NCBI GenBank assembly: GCA_964611125.1 | Contig: CAZSZO010000005.1 | Coordinates: 72,226 to 136,225 of the forward strand | Reading direction: 5' to 3' | DNA length: 64,000 nucleotides | DNA from: JAEUIX01 sp964611125 | Lineage (GTDB): Bacteria; Planctomycetota; Phycisphaerae; Phycisphaerales; UBA1924 | Shown here: in pieces, positions 1-7,611 of the stretch | How positions within the stretch are numbered: the first letter of the stretch is position 1 | Layout: each line of letters opens with the position of its first letter | Program-made: the position numbers and the translations under genes | The notes under the pieces: model-generated | What the model was told of the DNA's origin: nothing | Seen by the model: only the letters and a program-made list of their open reading frames with translations | Databases searched by the model: none

Positions 1-1845
1 CTTCTTCTGCTCCAGCCGGTCGAGCGCCTCGAGCATGCGCGGGCCCACCCGCAGCCCCTCCCACTGGCGGGCGTAGCTCGCATAGCACTGGGCGTGCCTC
101 ACCTGCAGTTCCGGCGGGGGCGGCCAGCGGGCTTCGCCAAACTCGCGCACCGAGCGGAACATGTGCAGCCGCACCCCGAAGGGCGACTCGCGCGACGTCA
201 GGAAGCTCTTCTCGCGCAGCATCTGCACCGCGTCAAGCGGGAACGGCGCATCGGGGAACGCCGCGAGATCGATCACCGCCTCCGCCGACTCCAGCGAGAA
301 CCCGCCCCGGAAGACGCACGCCTGCTGGAAGCACGCCTTCTCCCAGTCGCTCAGCAGCTCGTAGGACCACTCAATTGCGGCCTGGAGCGTCTGGTGCCGC
401 TCGGGCAGGTCGCGCCGCGACGAGCGCAGCAGCTGAAATCGCTGCGCCAGCCGCTCAACCATCTGCCGCGGCGTCATGATGCGGATGCGGGCCGCGGCGA
501 GCTCGATCGCCAGGGGGATCCCGTCCAACTCGGCGCACAGCGTCATCACGTCCGGCGCGTTCTGGGCCGTGAGCGCAAAGCCCGGGCTCGCTTCCCGGGC
601 CCGCTCGACAAACAACCGCACCGAGTCGTACGAGCCCGCCGAGGCCGCCTTGTCCTGGTCGAGCAGCCGCCCCTCGCCCGCCCGGGGCGGCACGCTGAGG
701 GCCCCCAGGCGGTGCTCGCGCTCGCCCGCCAACCCCAGCAGCGACTGGCTGGTCACCAGAAACTTGGTCTTCGGCGCCCGGCTCATCCACAGCCCGACCG
801 TCGCCGGGGCGTGCTGCACGACCTGCTCGAAATTGTCCAGAATCATCAGGAGCGGTTTGCGGTGCTCCAGCACGTTGGCCACCAGCCGTTCGGGCCCCTC
901 GACCCCGCCGCCGCCGCCACCGCCACCGCCACCGGTGAGCTGCATCCCCAGCGCCTGGGCCGCCCCCGAGGCGATGTCCTCAATCGTGCGCGCCCGCGCC
1001 AGGTTGGCGACCCACACGCCCCCGGGAAAATGCTCGAGCAGCACGTTTCCCAGCCGCAGCGAGAGCCGCGTCTTGCCCGTCCCGCCAGGACCAGACAGCG
1101 TGACCAAGCGCGTCCCCTCATCCAGCAGCAGGGCCGACAGCTCGCTGATCTCCTGCTCGCGCCCCACAAAGCTCGAAATCTGGTAGGGCAGATTGGTCGG
1201 CAGGCTCGTCAACGTCGCGATCGGCGGAAAATCCCGCACCGGCAAGCGCGGCGAGATCACCTGAAAGATCCGCTCCGGCGAGTCGATCCCCTTCAATCGG
1301 TGATCACCGAGATCCGCCAGCTCCACGCCTCCCCGGATCAGGGCCAGGCGGTCGCGGATGCGCTCGCAGGTCGAGCGCCCGATCAGGATCTGGCCGCCGT
1401 GCGCGGCGGACTCAACGCGGGCCGAGCAGTTCACCATGGGCCCGAAGTAGTCGACCCGGCCCGTGCGCGGGTCGACCTCGACAATCGGCTCGCCGGTGTG
1501 GACGCCGACGCGCACCAGCAGATCCCCGACCGACGCCGGCCAGGCGGTGGCGGAAAACGACTCGAGCGCATCGATCGAGAACCGCACCGCGTCGAGTGGA
1601 TCGGCGAAAGCGATCATGAACGCGTCACCGACGGTCTTCACCTCGTAGCCGCGATGCTCCTCGAGGGCCTCGCGCATGAGGCGGTTGTGCAATTCGAGCA
1701 CCGGCGCGAACCGGTCACCCAGCTTTTCCCAGAGGCTGGTGGAGCCCTGGATGTCCGTAAAGACAATCGCGACCGTCCCTGTCGGGTGAGCGGGCTCGGG
1801 CGACGGCGCCGGTGTGGGCCCGGGTTGGCTCCGCGGTTGGTCCAT
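1..1845 (-). CDS. Class III nucleotide cyclase fused to AAA/NB-ARC-like ATPase (partial, C-terminus off the window)
   Basis: The reading frame stays open to base 1, so 615 codons are visible and the C-terminus is missing. The first ~200 residues form a class III cyclase domain. FTDIQGST carries the first metal Asp (D31), EVKTVGDAF carries K70 and the second Asp (D74), and VNCSARVE supplies the transition-state Asn139 and Arg143, so the domain looks catalytically complete. Lys at position 70 fits ATP rather than GTP, but this is inference. An AAA module follows with Walker A GPGGTGKT (residues 252-259) and a Walker B-like LLMILDNFEQ. The rest is helical and resembles the AfsR/MalT-type regulators in which a cyclase is joined to a STAND ATPase and, usually, TPR repeats; those repeats would lie beyond the window. 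A run of nine glycines interrupts the ATPase between Walker A and Walker B. The start is the ATG giving MDQPRSQ, just before the cyclase core. Substrate and trigger are unknown. Confidence 0.88.
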   Translation of the reverse strand, partial: MDQPRSQPGPTPAPSPEPAHPTGTVAIVFTDIQGSTSLWEKLGDRFAPVLELHNRLMREALEEHRGYEVKTVGDAFMIAFADPLDAVRFSIDALESFSATAWPASVGDLLVRVGVHTGEPIVEVDPRTGRVDYFGPMVNCSARVESAAHGGQILIGRSTCERIRDRLALIRGGVELADLGDHRLKGIDSPERIFQVISPRLPVRDFPPIATLTSLPTNLPYQISSFVGREQEISELSALLLDEGTRLVTLSGPGGTGKTRLSLRLGNVLLEHFPGGVWVANLARARTIEDIASGAAQALGMQLTGGGGGGGGGGVEGPERLVANVLEHRKPLLMILDNFEQVVQHAPATVGLWMSRAPKTKFLVTSQSLLGLAGEREHRLGALSVPPRAGEGRLLDQDKAASAGSYDSVRLFVERAREASPGFALTAQNAPDVMTLCAELDGIPLAIELAAARIRIMTPRQMVERLAQRFQLLRSSRRDLPERHQTLQAAIEWSYELLSDWEKACFQQACVFRGGFSLESAEAVIDLAAFPDAPFPLDAVQMLREKSFLTSRESPFGVRLHMFRSVREFGEARWPPPPELQVRHAQCYASYARQWEGLRVGPRMLEALDRLEQKK

Positions 1846-1947
1846 GCTGCCTGGTGCATTATCGCAGCCAGGCCGCACGAAACGTGGGGCGGGGGGGACG
1901 GGGGCGGGGGGGGCCGATCCTGGGGGACTTAGCCCCCGGCCGAAGAC

Positions 1948-1973
1948 GCCGGGCCCTCCTTCAAGGGCCCGGC
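1948..1973 (-). terminator. Perfect 10-bp hairpin between two minus-strand genes
   Basis: GCCGGGCCCT and AGGGCCCGGC flank a 6-base loop. The hairpin lies after the stop of the PEP-CTERM-like gene and before the cyclase gene, both read leftwards. No clear U-tract follows on the minus strand, so termination is probable but not certain. Confidence 0.45.
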
Positions 1974-1980
1974 GCATGAG

Positions 1981-2004
1981 CAAGTACATGGCCAAGTACA
2001 TGGC
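1981..2004. repeat. Two tandem copies of a 12-bp unit
   Basis: CAAGTACATGGC occurs twice head to tail, just downstream of the stop of the neighbouring minus-strand gene. It has no evident function. Confidence 0.7.
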
Positions 2005-2023
2005 CAGATGACTGGCGGCGAAC

Positions 2024-2677
2024 TCAGCGCCGGCGGCGGAGGGCGCCCAGGGCCCCGCCGGAGAGCAGCAGCATCCCCGCCGCGGGGCTGGGGACGACCG
2101 TCACGCCGGCGTTGCTGGCATCAGGGGCGAAATCGCTGATCGCCGCGTTGCCCACAACCGTCGAGACGCGGGGCCACAGGTTGAACGAGTACCCCGTCGA
2201 CAGCAGCCCTCGCGACGGGAAGAGCGAGAGCGGCAGCGCCGCCGAGGAGATCGTGTTCCCGGAGATCAGCACCGAGCCCGCAGCGAGGGGGGTGCTGGTG
2301 GCGCCGACGATGTCGTTGACCTGTCCGGTGCCGTCGGGCCGGAGGATCAGGACCAGGTCAAAGGCCACCCCGGCGCCGACCGAGGGCGTACCGCCCACGA
2401 ACCGCTCGGTCCCCGCGCCGCGGTTGAACCCGAACACGTAAAAGCCGCCCGTGGTCGTGCCCACCGCGCCGCCCAGCGTCGCGGTGACCGACAACGTGTT
2501 GTTGGTCGTGTTCACGAACGCCTCGGTGCTCAGCACATCGAGGTCGAGCCCCCGGGGACCGGTGTAGGTCGCCAGGAAGTCACTGGCGGGGTCGATGGCG
2601 GGCACGGCGAGGGCCGGCGTCGCGGCGATCAGGGCGGACGCGGTCAGGCCCAACGAAGTCACAAGCTGGCGGTTCAT
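2024..2677 (-). CDS. Secreted PEP-CTERM-like protein
   Basis: A 217-residue protein with an N-terminal signal peptide (MNRQLVTSLGLTASALIAA, likely cleaved near ALA). Its C-terminus has the form of a PEP-CTERM sorting tail: VPSPAA, a hydrophobic stretch, then RRRR at the very end. Proteins of this kind are recognised by an exosortase and anchored or released at the cell surface; no exosortase gene is in this window. The body is Gly/Thr/Val-rich and probably beta-stranded, with no recognisable enzyme motif. A longer frame upstream is open, but the chosen ATG is preceded by GGAGAG and begins directly with the signal peptide. It lies downstream of the HbpS-like gene on the same strand, separated by a strong terminator, so it probably has its own promoter. 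Confidence 0.8.
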   Translation of the reverse strand: MNRQLVTSLGLTASALIAATPALAVPAIDPASDFLATYTGPRGLDLDVLSTEAFVNTTNNTLSVTATLGGAVGTTTGGFYVFGFNRGAGTERFVGGTPSVGAGVAFDLVLILRPDGTGQVNDIVGATSTPLAAGSVLISGNTISSAALPLSLFPSRGLLSTGYSFNLWPRVSTVVGNAAISDFAPDASNAGVTVVPSPAAGMLLLSGGALGALRRRR

Positions 2678-2910
2678 CAGTCTCTCCTGTGGAGGTGGCG
2701 GACGACATCCCCCGCGCGAAGGACAACGGTCCAGGGCGGGGGACGCCGGGGCAATGCCGGTGGAAACCGGCGGGCGCGGCGATGCAGACGACCGTCGCGC
2801 CCCGGGGGGAATGTCGGCCAGCCCGCGCGCCATTGCACCGGCCGCGTGTAACGGCGCTCAGACCGCGCACAGACCGCGCTAAGGCTGTGGGTACGCCTGA
2901 GGATGCGCCA

Positions 2911-2946
2911 AACGAAAGCGAGCGAGCCCTCGGGGGCTCGCTCGCT
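2911..2946 (-). terminator. Rho-independent terminator of the HbpS-like gene
   Basis: A perfect 12-bp stem (AGCGAGCGAGCC at 2917-2928 pairing with 2935-2946) with a 6-base loop is followed on the minus strand by TTTCGTTT. It sits about 45 bases after the stop at 2993. The rest of the 315-base gap 2678-2992 holds only a 10-bp direct repeat (CAGACCGCGC at 2861 and 2872) and the ribosome binding site of the next gene. Confidence 0.85.
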
Positions 2947-2992
2947 GGGTGTCAATCCGCATGATCGGGCGACCAACCCGCAGGAACGGCGA

Positions 2993-5188
2993 TCAAAGCC
3001 CGGAGAAGCCCGCCCTCGGGAACTTCACATAGGGCAGCCGCAGGAACCGCGTGCCCGTCAGGAAGACCCGATCGGCCCTCGCGATGTTGGAGCCGAAACG
3101 CTGGAAGTCGCCCGCTGAACCCGGCAGGAACCCGCCCGCGCCTGAGAACGCGACGGTATCGTCCTGCTCGATGCCGTCGCCCGAGATGCCGATCCCGCCC
3201 ACCAGCACGCCGGTGTTGGTGGTGGTATCGAGCTTGTAGAGCGGAACGCCGCCCGGGAAGATCTGCATGCCGTTGGCCAGCGTGCGGCCCGGGAAGCTCA
3301 GCGGAGCGAGCGGGTTGCCGCCCACCACATCGTCGGCTTCACCGGCATTGAGGGCTGGACCAAAAGACACACGGCTGGGCACCAGCAGACCGCCGGAACC
3401 CGGGATCGCAGCCACCAAGGGGCTGGTGGTGAGCGGGCGAGCGCCCACGCGATTGGTGAAGAAATCGGTCAGGTTGGTCCCCTCGTCGGGACCGCCACCC
3501 GGGCCGTAGGTGAACAGGAATCGCACGGTGTTCTGCAACAGCGTGTCGGTCTGGATGCCTGTGTTGAACGGGCTGAAGACGTTGGTCGCTGCGAGCGGCG
3601 ACGGCCCGAAGGCGCCCAGCGGGCCCCGCGGCGAGGCGCCGCGGGCGGTGAACGGGATGCCGTCAGGCAAGTTCGTGCGGGCCAGGAAGCCGATGGTGCG
3701 CTCACCGAAGGCCACCGAGCCATCGAGGTTCAGGCCCACCAGTCCCATCGCGGTGCCGTACTTGGCGAAGACCGAGACTGCCGGGGCCGGGGGGCTGACG
3801 TTGGCCAGGATGGCCGAGGCGCTGGCTCGGGTGGTGGTGGCCCCAAGGCTGAAGAACAGGGCGCTGCGGGCCTTCTGGAGCGACACATCCATGCCGAAGA
3901 CCGGGGCGTCGGGCGAGCGGTAGTACCCCAGCAGGTTGCCGTCGATATCCACGACGCTCACGTTCACCTGCGAGATCAGCGGCCGATCGCGCCGGATCAT
4001 CGCACGCAAGCGGCTGTTGATGTTGTGGGCGTTGAACAGGGCCCGCTGCACGTCGGTCGCCGTGAGCTGCTGGCTGACGACGGCCCCGGCGCCATCGGGG
4101 TCGTTGGCGGCCCCGGCCACGGTGTTGAGCACGGCGCCGGTGTCGAAACCGTTCACGGTCTGCCCGCGCACGCCGTTGTAGAGGATCTCAGGCCCGCCTG
4201 CCGGGTCGGTCAGGGGGACGGTGGTGTACATGCTCGCCTGGGCCGCGCGCGGGCTGAAGAGGATCGCCAGCCGACCAGCCCCTGATTCGGTGGTCAGGAA
4301 CGTGTTGCTGGTGCCCGCCGCGAACGCGGTCGCCACGGGTGGCGCGGCGTAGGCATAGGCCAGACGAATGCCACCGACGAAGATATTGTCGGCGCGAATG
4401 AACCCGGGCGGTGCGAAGCCGTTCGGGCCCGAACCCTGCCCCGCGAGAGCGATCAGTTCTTCGTTGCTGGGCGTGCCGAAGGCCTTGATAGTGTCGACGG
4501 TGTAGGTCCCCGTGTCCGCCGTGCGGGTGTCGTTGCATTCAACGCCGATGCCGCCCCGGCACTGACCCGACGCGTCATACAGCGGCAGGCCGCCCGAATC
4601 GGCCGAGAGACCCAGCGGCAGACGGTTGAAATCGCTGGTGGGGAGCGAGGAGAACTGCACGCCGAAGAGCGGCCCGGAAGGCTGCAGCGTGACCCTGGGC
4701 GGGAAGTTGGGCTGAACGATGAACGCCGCGGTGCGCGTGCTGAAGGCGTTTCCGGCCGTCGAGAGGTACGCGGCCGTCCCGGCCTTGGTGGTGGCCGTCA
4801 GCGATGTCGCGACCCGGGCGCCGCCGCCGTTGGGGGTGGTCACGAACAGATCCTCGCCTGTGGGGTAAGTCACGGCCAGGCTGCTCGTATCCAGTCCTCC
4901 GGCCCCGCCGCCGCGGATCACGCTGGTGGTGGGAACGCTGCGGGCGGCGCCGAGGCCGTCGGTCGTGGTGTCGGTCATGCGGACGCACGCGAGGATGTTC
5001 CCCTCGCGGTCCATGACGGAGATCGTGGCGTTGATCCGCAGCGCGTTGGCCCGATTGATGGCCCGCCGCACGATGTCCTCCACTTGATTCTGCGACAGCG
5101 GCTGGGCCAGCACGCCCCCGGCGGCGAGCAGAACACCCGCAAGGCCGGAGACGACGGGCAGCGAACGGGCGAAACGGTGACTTGGCAT
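2993..5188 (-). CDS. Large secreted protein with two HbpS/GlcG-like (DUF336) regions
   Basis: 731 residues starting at an ATG preceded by GGAGGGG at 7-base spacing. The first ~30 residues are a clear Sec signal peptide (basic MPSHRFAR, hydrophobic core, cleavage near VLA). The region just after it (NQVEDIVRRAINRANAL, then ISVMDREGNILACVRM) is typical of the HbpS/GlcG fold, and a second copy begins near residue 374 (VQRALFNAHNIN, then VNVSVVDIDGNLLGYYR). A Gly-rich GGIGISGDGIEQDD segment near the C-terminus also matches the family. HbpS in Streptomyces is an extracellular heme/iron-binding redox sensor; most family members are about 140-190 residues, so a secreted double-domain protein of this size is unusual. 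It diverges from a beta-barrel/decaheme cytochrome pair, which suggests a role with heme or electron transfer at the envelope. Function is inferred only from fold and context. Confidence 0.78.
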   Translation of the reverse strand: MPSHRFARSLPVVSGLAGVLLAAGGVLAQPLSQNQVEDIVRRAINRANALRINATISVMDREGNILACVRMTDTTTDGLGAARSVPTTSVIRGGGAGGLDTSSLAVTYPTGEDLFVTTPNGGGARVATSLTATTKAGTAAYLSTAGNAFSTRTAAFIVQPNFPPRVTLQPSGPLFGVQFSSLPTSDFNRLPLGLSADSGGLPLYDASGQCRGGIGVECNDTRTADTGTYTVDTIKAFGTPSNEELIALAGQGSGPNGFAPPGFIRADNIFVGGIRLAYAYAAPPVATAFAAGTSNTFLTTESGAGRLAILFSPRAAQASMYTTVPLTDPAGGPEILYNGVRGQTVNGFDTGAVLNTVAGAANDPDGAGAVVSQQLTATDVQRALFNAHNINSRLRAMIRRDRPLISQVNVSVVDIDGNLLGYYRSPDAPVFGMDVSLQKARSALFFSLGATTTRASASAILANVSPPAPAVSVFAKYGTAMGLVGLNLDGSVAFGERTIGFLARTNLPDGIPFTARGASPRGPLGAFGPSPLAATNVFSPFNTGIQTDTLLQNTVRFLFTYGPGGGPDEGTNLTDFFTNRVGARPLTTSPLVAAIPGSGGLLVPSRVSFGPALNAGEADDVVGGNPLAPLSFPGRTLANGMQIFPGGVPLYKLDTTTNTGVLVGGIGISGDGIEQDDTVAFSGAGGFLPGSAGDFQRFGSNIARADRVFLTGTRFLRLPYVKFPRAGFSGL

Positions 5189-5378
5189 AAACGACCCCTC
5201 CAACATTGGGCTGGTGCGAAGCGCGTGCGGGAACGCATCCGGAGACTCACAGAGCCTACTGCGCGGCCTCGGCGCCTGCACGACAGCGCAGGGCGTGGAA
5301 ATCGCCGGGATGACCGTCCCGTGAGCGGCTGGGAGCGGCCCGGCCAGCCGTCGGCTGACCGGTTTCGCCGTTTTCAAA

Positions 5379-5395
5379 CTGAGACATGTTCTCAG
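5379..5395. promoter_or_regulatory. Inverted repeat in the divergent promoter region 5189-5495
   Basis: CTGAGA-CATGT-TCTCAG is centred in the 307-base gap between the divergent HbpS-like and beta-barrel genes. It is the only clear dyad in the gap and has the form of an operator. There is no gene in the rest of the gap. Confidence 0.4.
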
Positions 5396-5438
5396 ACGCG
5401 ATTGATCTCCAGCGACAGTGCACACCGCCGCAAGCGCA

Positions 5439-5467
5439 TTGCAGCCGGCGGGGCAGTTGTGTAGTCT
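5439..5467 (+). promoter_or_regulatory. Weak sigma70-like promoter candidate for the beta-barrel/cytochrome pair
   Basis: TTGCAG and TAGTCT are separated by 17 bases, about 30 bases ahead of the start at 5496. Each box matches consensus at only three positions, so the call rests mainly on spacing and position. Confidence 0.25.
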
Positions 5468-5495
5468 CCCGCCCTTCGTCTGGAAGGGTCTCAGC

Positions 5496-7451
5496 ATGAC
5501 GCAACACACCGTTCGTGGGATCTCGTTGTCGGAGTCATCTCGCCGGGGCCTGGCGCTGGCGCTGCTTGCGCTGGCGGGCTCCGCCTGCACGCTGCTCGCG
5601 GCCCCCGCGGCCGACGGCGGTGCGGCGCAGGAAAGCGCGGCGCAGCCTGACAAGGCCGCGGAGCCGCCGGCTGAGGAGTCGACCGGCGGCCGTCGCCGGC
5701 GGGCCGAAGCCGCGTCGGAGAAACCCCCGGAGGCGGCGGCGCCAATGGTCCCGGTGATCACCGATGAGATCAGGGGCTTTGACGATCCGCAGGCCTTCAC
5801 CGGAGAGAACCTGACGCTCCCGCGGCGCGTCTTCAGGCCTGACGCAGTGCTGGCGTCGCCCGACCGCTGGCGCATCGGCTGGCCCACCTGGGACCGCTAC
5901 GGGCGCGGCGGCGATCTGGACGAGGGGCTGGGCATGAGCGTCAACCGCTCCGATGTCGCCTATGCCCGCGGCTCCGCCATCAACCCCTATGACCGCAACG
6001 TCCTCAAGGGCGACTACCCGATCATCGGTAACGACATCTTCCTGCTGGCTCAGGCGACCTCCGACACCCTGTTCCTCTACCGCAAGAACATCACCCCCTC
6101 GGGCAACGCGGCGCAGCAGAACAACTCCTTCGACCAGTTCAAGGACGGGCGCGGGACGCTCTTCAACCAGAACTTCTTCCTGACCCTCGAACTCACCAAG
6201 GGCTACACCGCCTTCCGCCCGGTGGACTGGGCCATCAAGGTGACCCCGGCGTTCAACATCAACGACCTCAACATCAAAGAGAACGCGACCAACATCGACC
6301 CGGGCAAGGGCGATGAGCGGTACGACACGTTCTCCACCCTTCAGGAGGCGGTGGCCGAAGTCCACCTGGGCGACCTCAGCGAGTATTTCGACATCCTTTC
6401 GGTGCGCGTGGGCCGCCAGCTCTTCAACTCCGACTTCCGCGGATTCATCTTTAACGACCTCTCCGACGGCGTCCGCCTCTCGGGCAACGCCCAGGCCAAC
6501 CGGATCCAGTACAACGTCGCCATCTTCAACAGCCCCGAGAAGGACACCAACTCGGGCCTCAACGAGCTCAACTGGCGCTCCCAGCAGGTCTTCATCGCCA
6601 ATGCCTATATCCAGGATTGCTTTTTCCTGGGGTACACGGTGCAGGGATCTTTCCACTGGAACCACGACACCAGTGACGAGCGCTTCGACACCAACGGCTT
6701 CCCCGTGCGGCCCGACCTGATCGGCGACAACGCCGTGCGCTCGCTCGACGCGTATTACGTGGGCCTTGCTTCCGACGGCCACATCGGGCGTTTGAACGTC
6801 AACACGGCGTTCTACTACGCCTTCGGCACCGATGAGCGCAACCCGATCGCGGGGCGCGAGGTCGACATCTCGGCCTATATGGGCGCTATTGAGCTGTCAG
6901 TCGACTTCGACTGGCTCCGGCCCAAGTTCTCCTTCCTCTACGCCAGCGGCGACGAGGACCCCACCGACGGCACCGGCGGCGGCTTTGACGCGATCTTCGA
7001 CGACGCGACTTTCGCCGGCGGGCCCAGTTCGTTCTATCAGAACCAGTCCGTGCGCCTGTTCGGCGTGGGTCTCAACCAGAACCGCTCGTTCCTCAACACC
7101 CTCAAGTCGAGCAAGCTCGAGGGGCAGTCGAACTTCGTGAACCCCGGCGTGATGCTGTTCAACGTGGGTCTCGACGCCGAGATCACCCCCACGCTGCGCA
7201 CGAGCTTCAACGCCAACGCGTTGTTCTTCTCCGAGGTTTCGTCGCTGGAGTACGTGACCAACCAGTTCGGCATCTCGAGCGAGCTGGGCTACGAACTCAA
7301 CCTGCTGGGTCAGTACCGCCCGCTGCTCAACAACAACGTCATCATCACCGCCAGCGGCTCGGTGTTCTTCCCGGGCTCGGGCTTCCAGGACGTCTACGGC
7401 GACAACGACACCCTCTACCAGGCGTTCGTCGGCCTCACGCTCACCTACTGA
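5496..7451 (+). CDS. Putative outer-membrane beta-barrel protein (porin-like)
   Basis: 651 residues. The start ATG follows GGAAGGG. A signal peptide occupies the first ~35 residues, then an Ala/Pro/Glu-rich, Arg-rich linker runs to about residue 85. The remainder alternates polar and aromatic/hydrophobic residues with many Asn/Asp turns, for example VRVGRQLFNSDFRG and YNVAIFNSP, as in transmembrane beta-strands. It ends in the aromatic GLTLTY, a typical last strand recognised by the BAM machinery. The length is close to MtrB-type barrels of porin-cytochrome conduits, but the N-terminal CxxC of MtrB is absent and I see no close family match. It is followed after 160 bases by a decaheme cytochrome lipoprotein on the same strand, so the two may be co-transcribed and form one complex. 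An ordinary porin is the alternative. Confidence 0.75.
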   Translation: MTQHTVRGISLSESSRRGLALALLALAGSACTLLAAPAADGGAAQESAAQPDKAAEPPAEESTGGRRRRAEAASEKPPEAAAPMVPVITDEIRGFDDPQAFTGENLTLPRRVFRPDAVLASPDRWRIGWPTWDRYGRGGDLDEGLGMSVNRSDVAYARGSAINPYDRNVLKGDYPIIGNDIFLLAQATSDTLFLYRKNITPSGNAAQQNNSFDQFKDGRGTLFNQNFFLTLELTKGYTAFRPVDWAIKVTPAFNINDLNIKENATNIDPGKGDERYDTFSTLQEAVAEVHLGDLSEYFDILSVRVGRQLFNSDFRGFIFNDLSDGVRLSGNAQANRIQYNVAIFNSPEKDTNSGLNELNWRSQQVFIANAYIQDCFFLGYTVQGSFHWNHDTSDERFDTNGFPVRPDLIGDNAVRSLDAYYVGLASDGHIGRLNVNTAFYYAFGTDERNPIAGREVDISAYMGAIELSVDFDWLRPKFSFLYASGDEDPTDGTGGGFDAIFDDATFAGGPSSFYQNQSVRLFGVGLNQNRSFLNTLKSSKLEGQSNFVNPGVMLFNVGLDAEITPTLRTSFNANALFFSEVSSLEYVTNQFGISSELGYELNLLGQYRPLLNNNVIITASGSVFFPGSGFQDVYGDNDTLYQAFVGLTLTY

Positions 7452-7611
7452 TCCGCAGTTCGCCCGGCCCAGAGAATGCAGGAATGCAGCTTCTCGGCCG
7501 GCTTCGGATCTCACCCGCCTCGCGTTTGCTCGTGCTTGCTCCATCGTGCCCCCCCCGGGGCGGAATCGGCTTGCCGATCCGCTCCTCTGACTCCCGATCT
7601 GGAGATCGATC

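Noticed and set aside
94..1932. Long plus-strand open frame opposite the cyclase gene
   Set aside because: It is Arg/Gln/Pro-rich with no family motif, while the minus strand encodes a complete cyclase and Walker A. It is an antisense shadow common in GC-rich DNA.
5496..7451. Assignment of the beta-barrel gene as mtrB
   Set aside because: The N-terminal CxxC of MtrB is not present and no specific similarity is visible; only length and context agree.
7452..7611. Terminator between the beta-barrel and the cytochrome genes
   Set aside because: Only an imperfect stem without a U-tract near 7471-7503; the two genes may well be co-transcribed.
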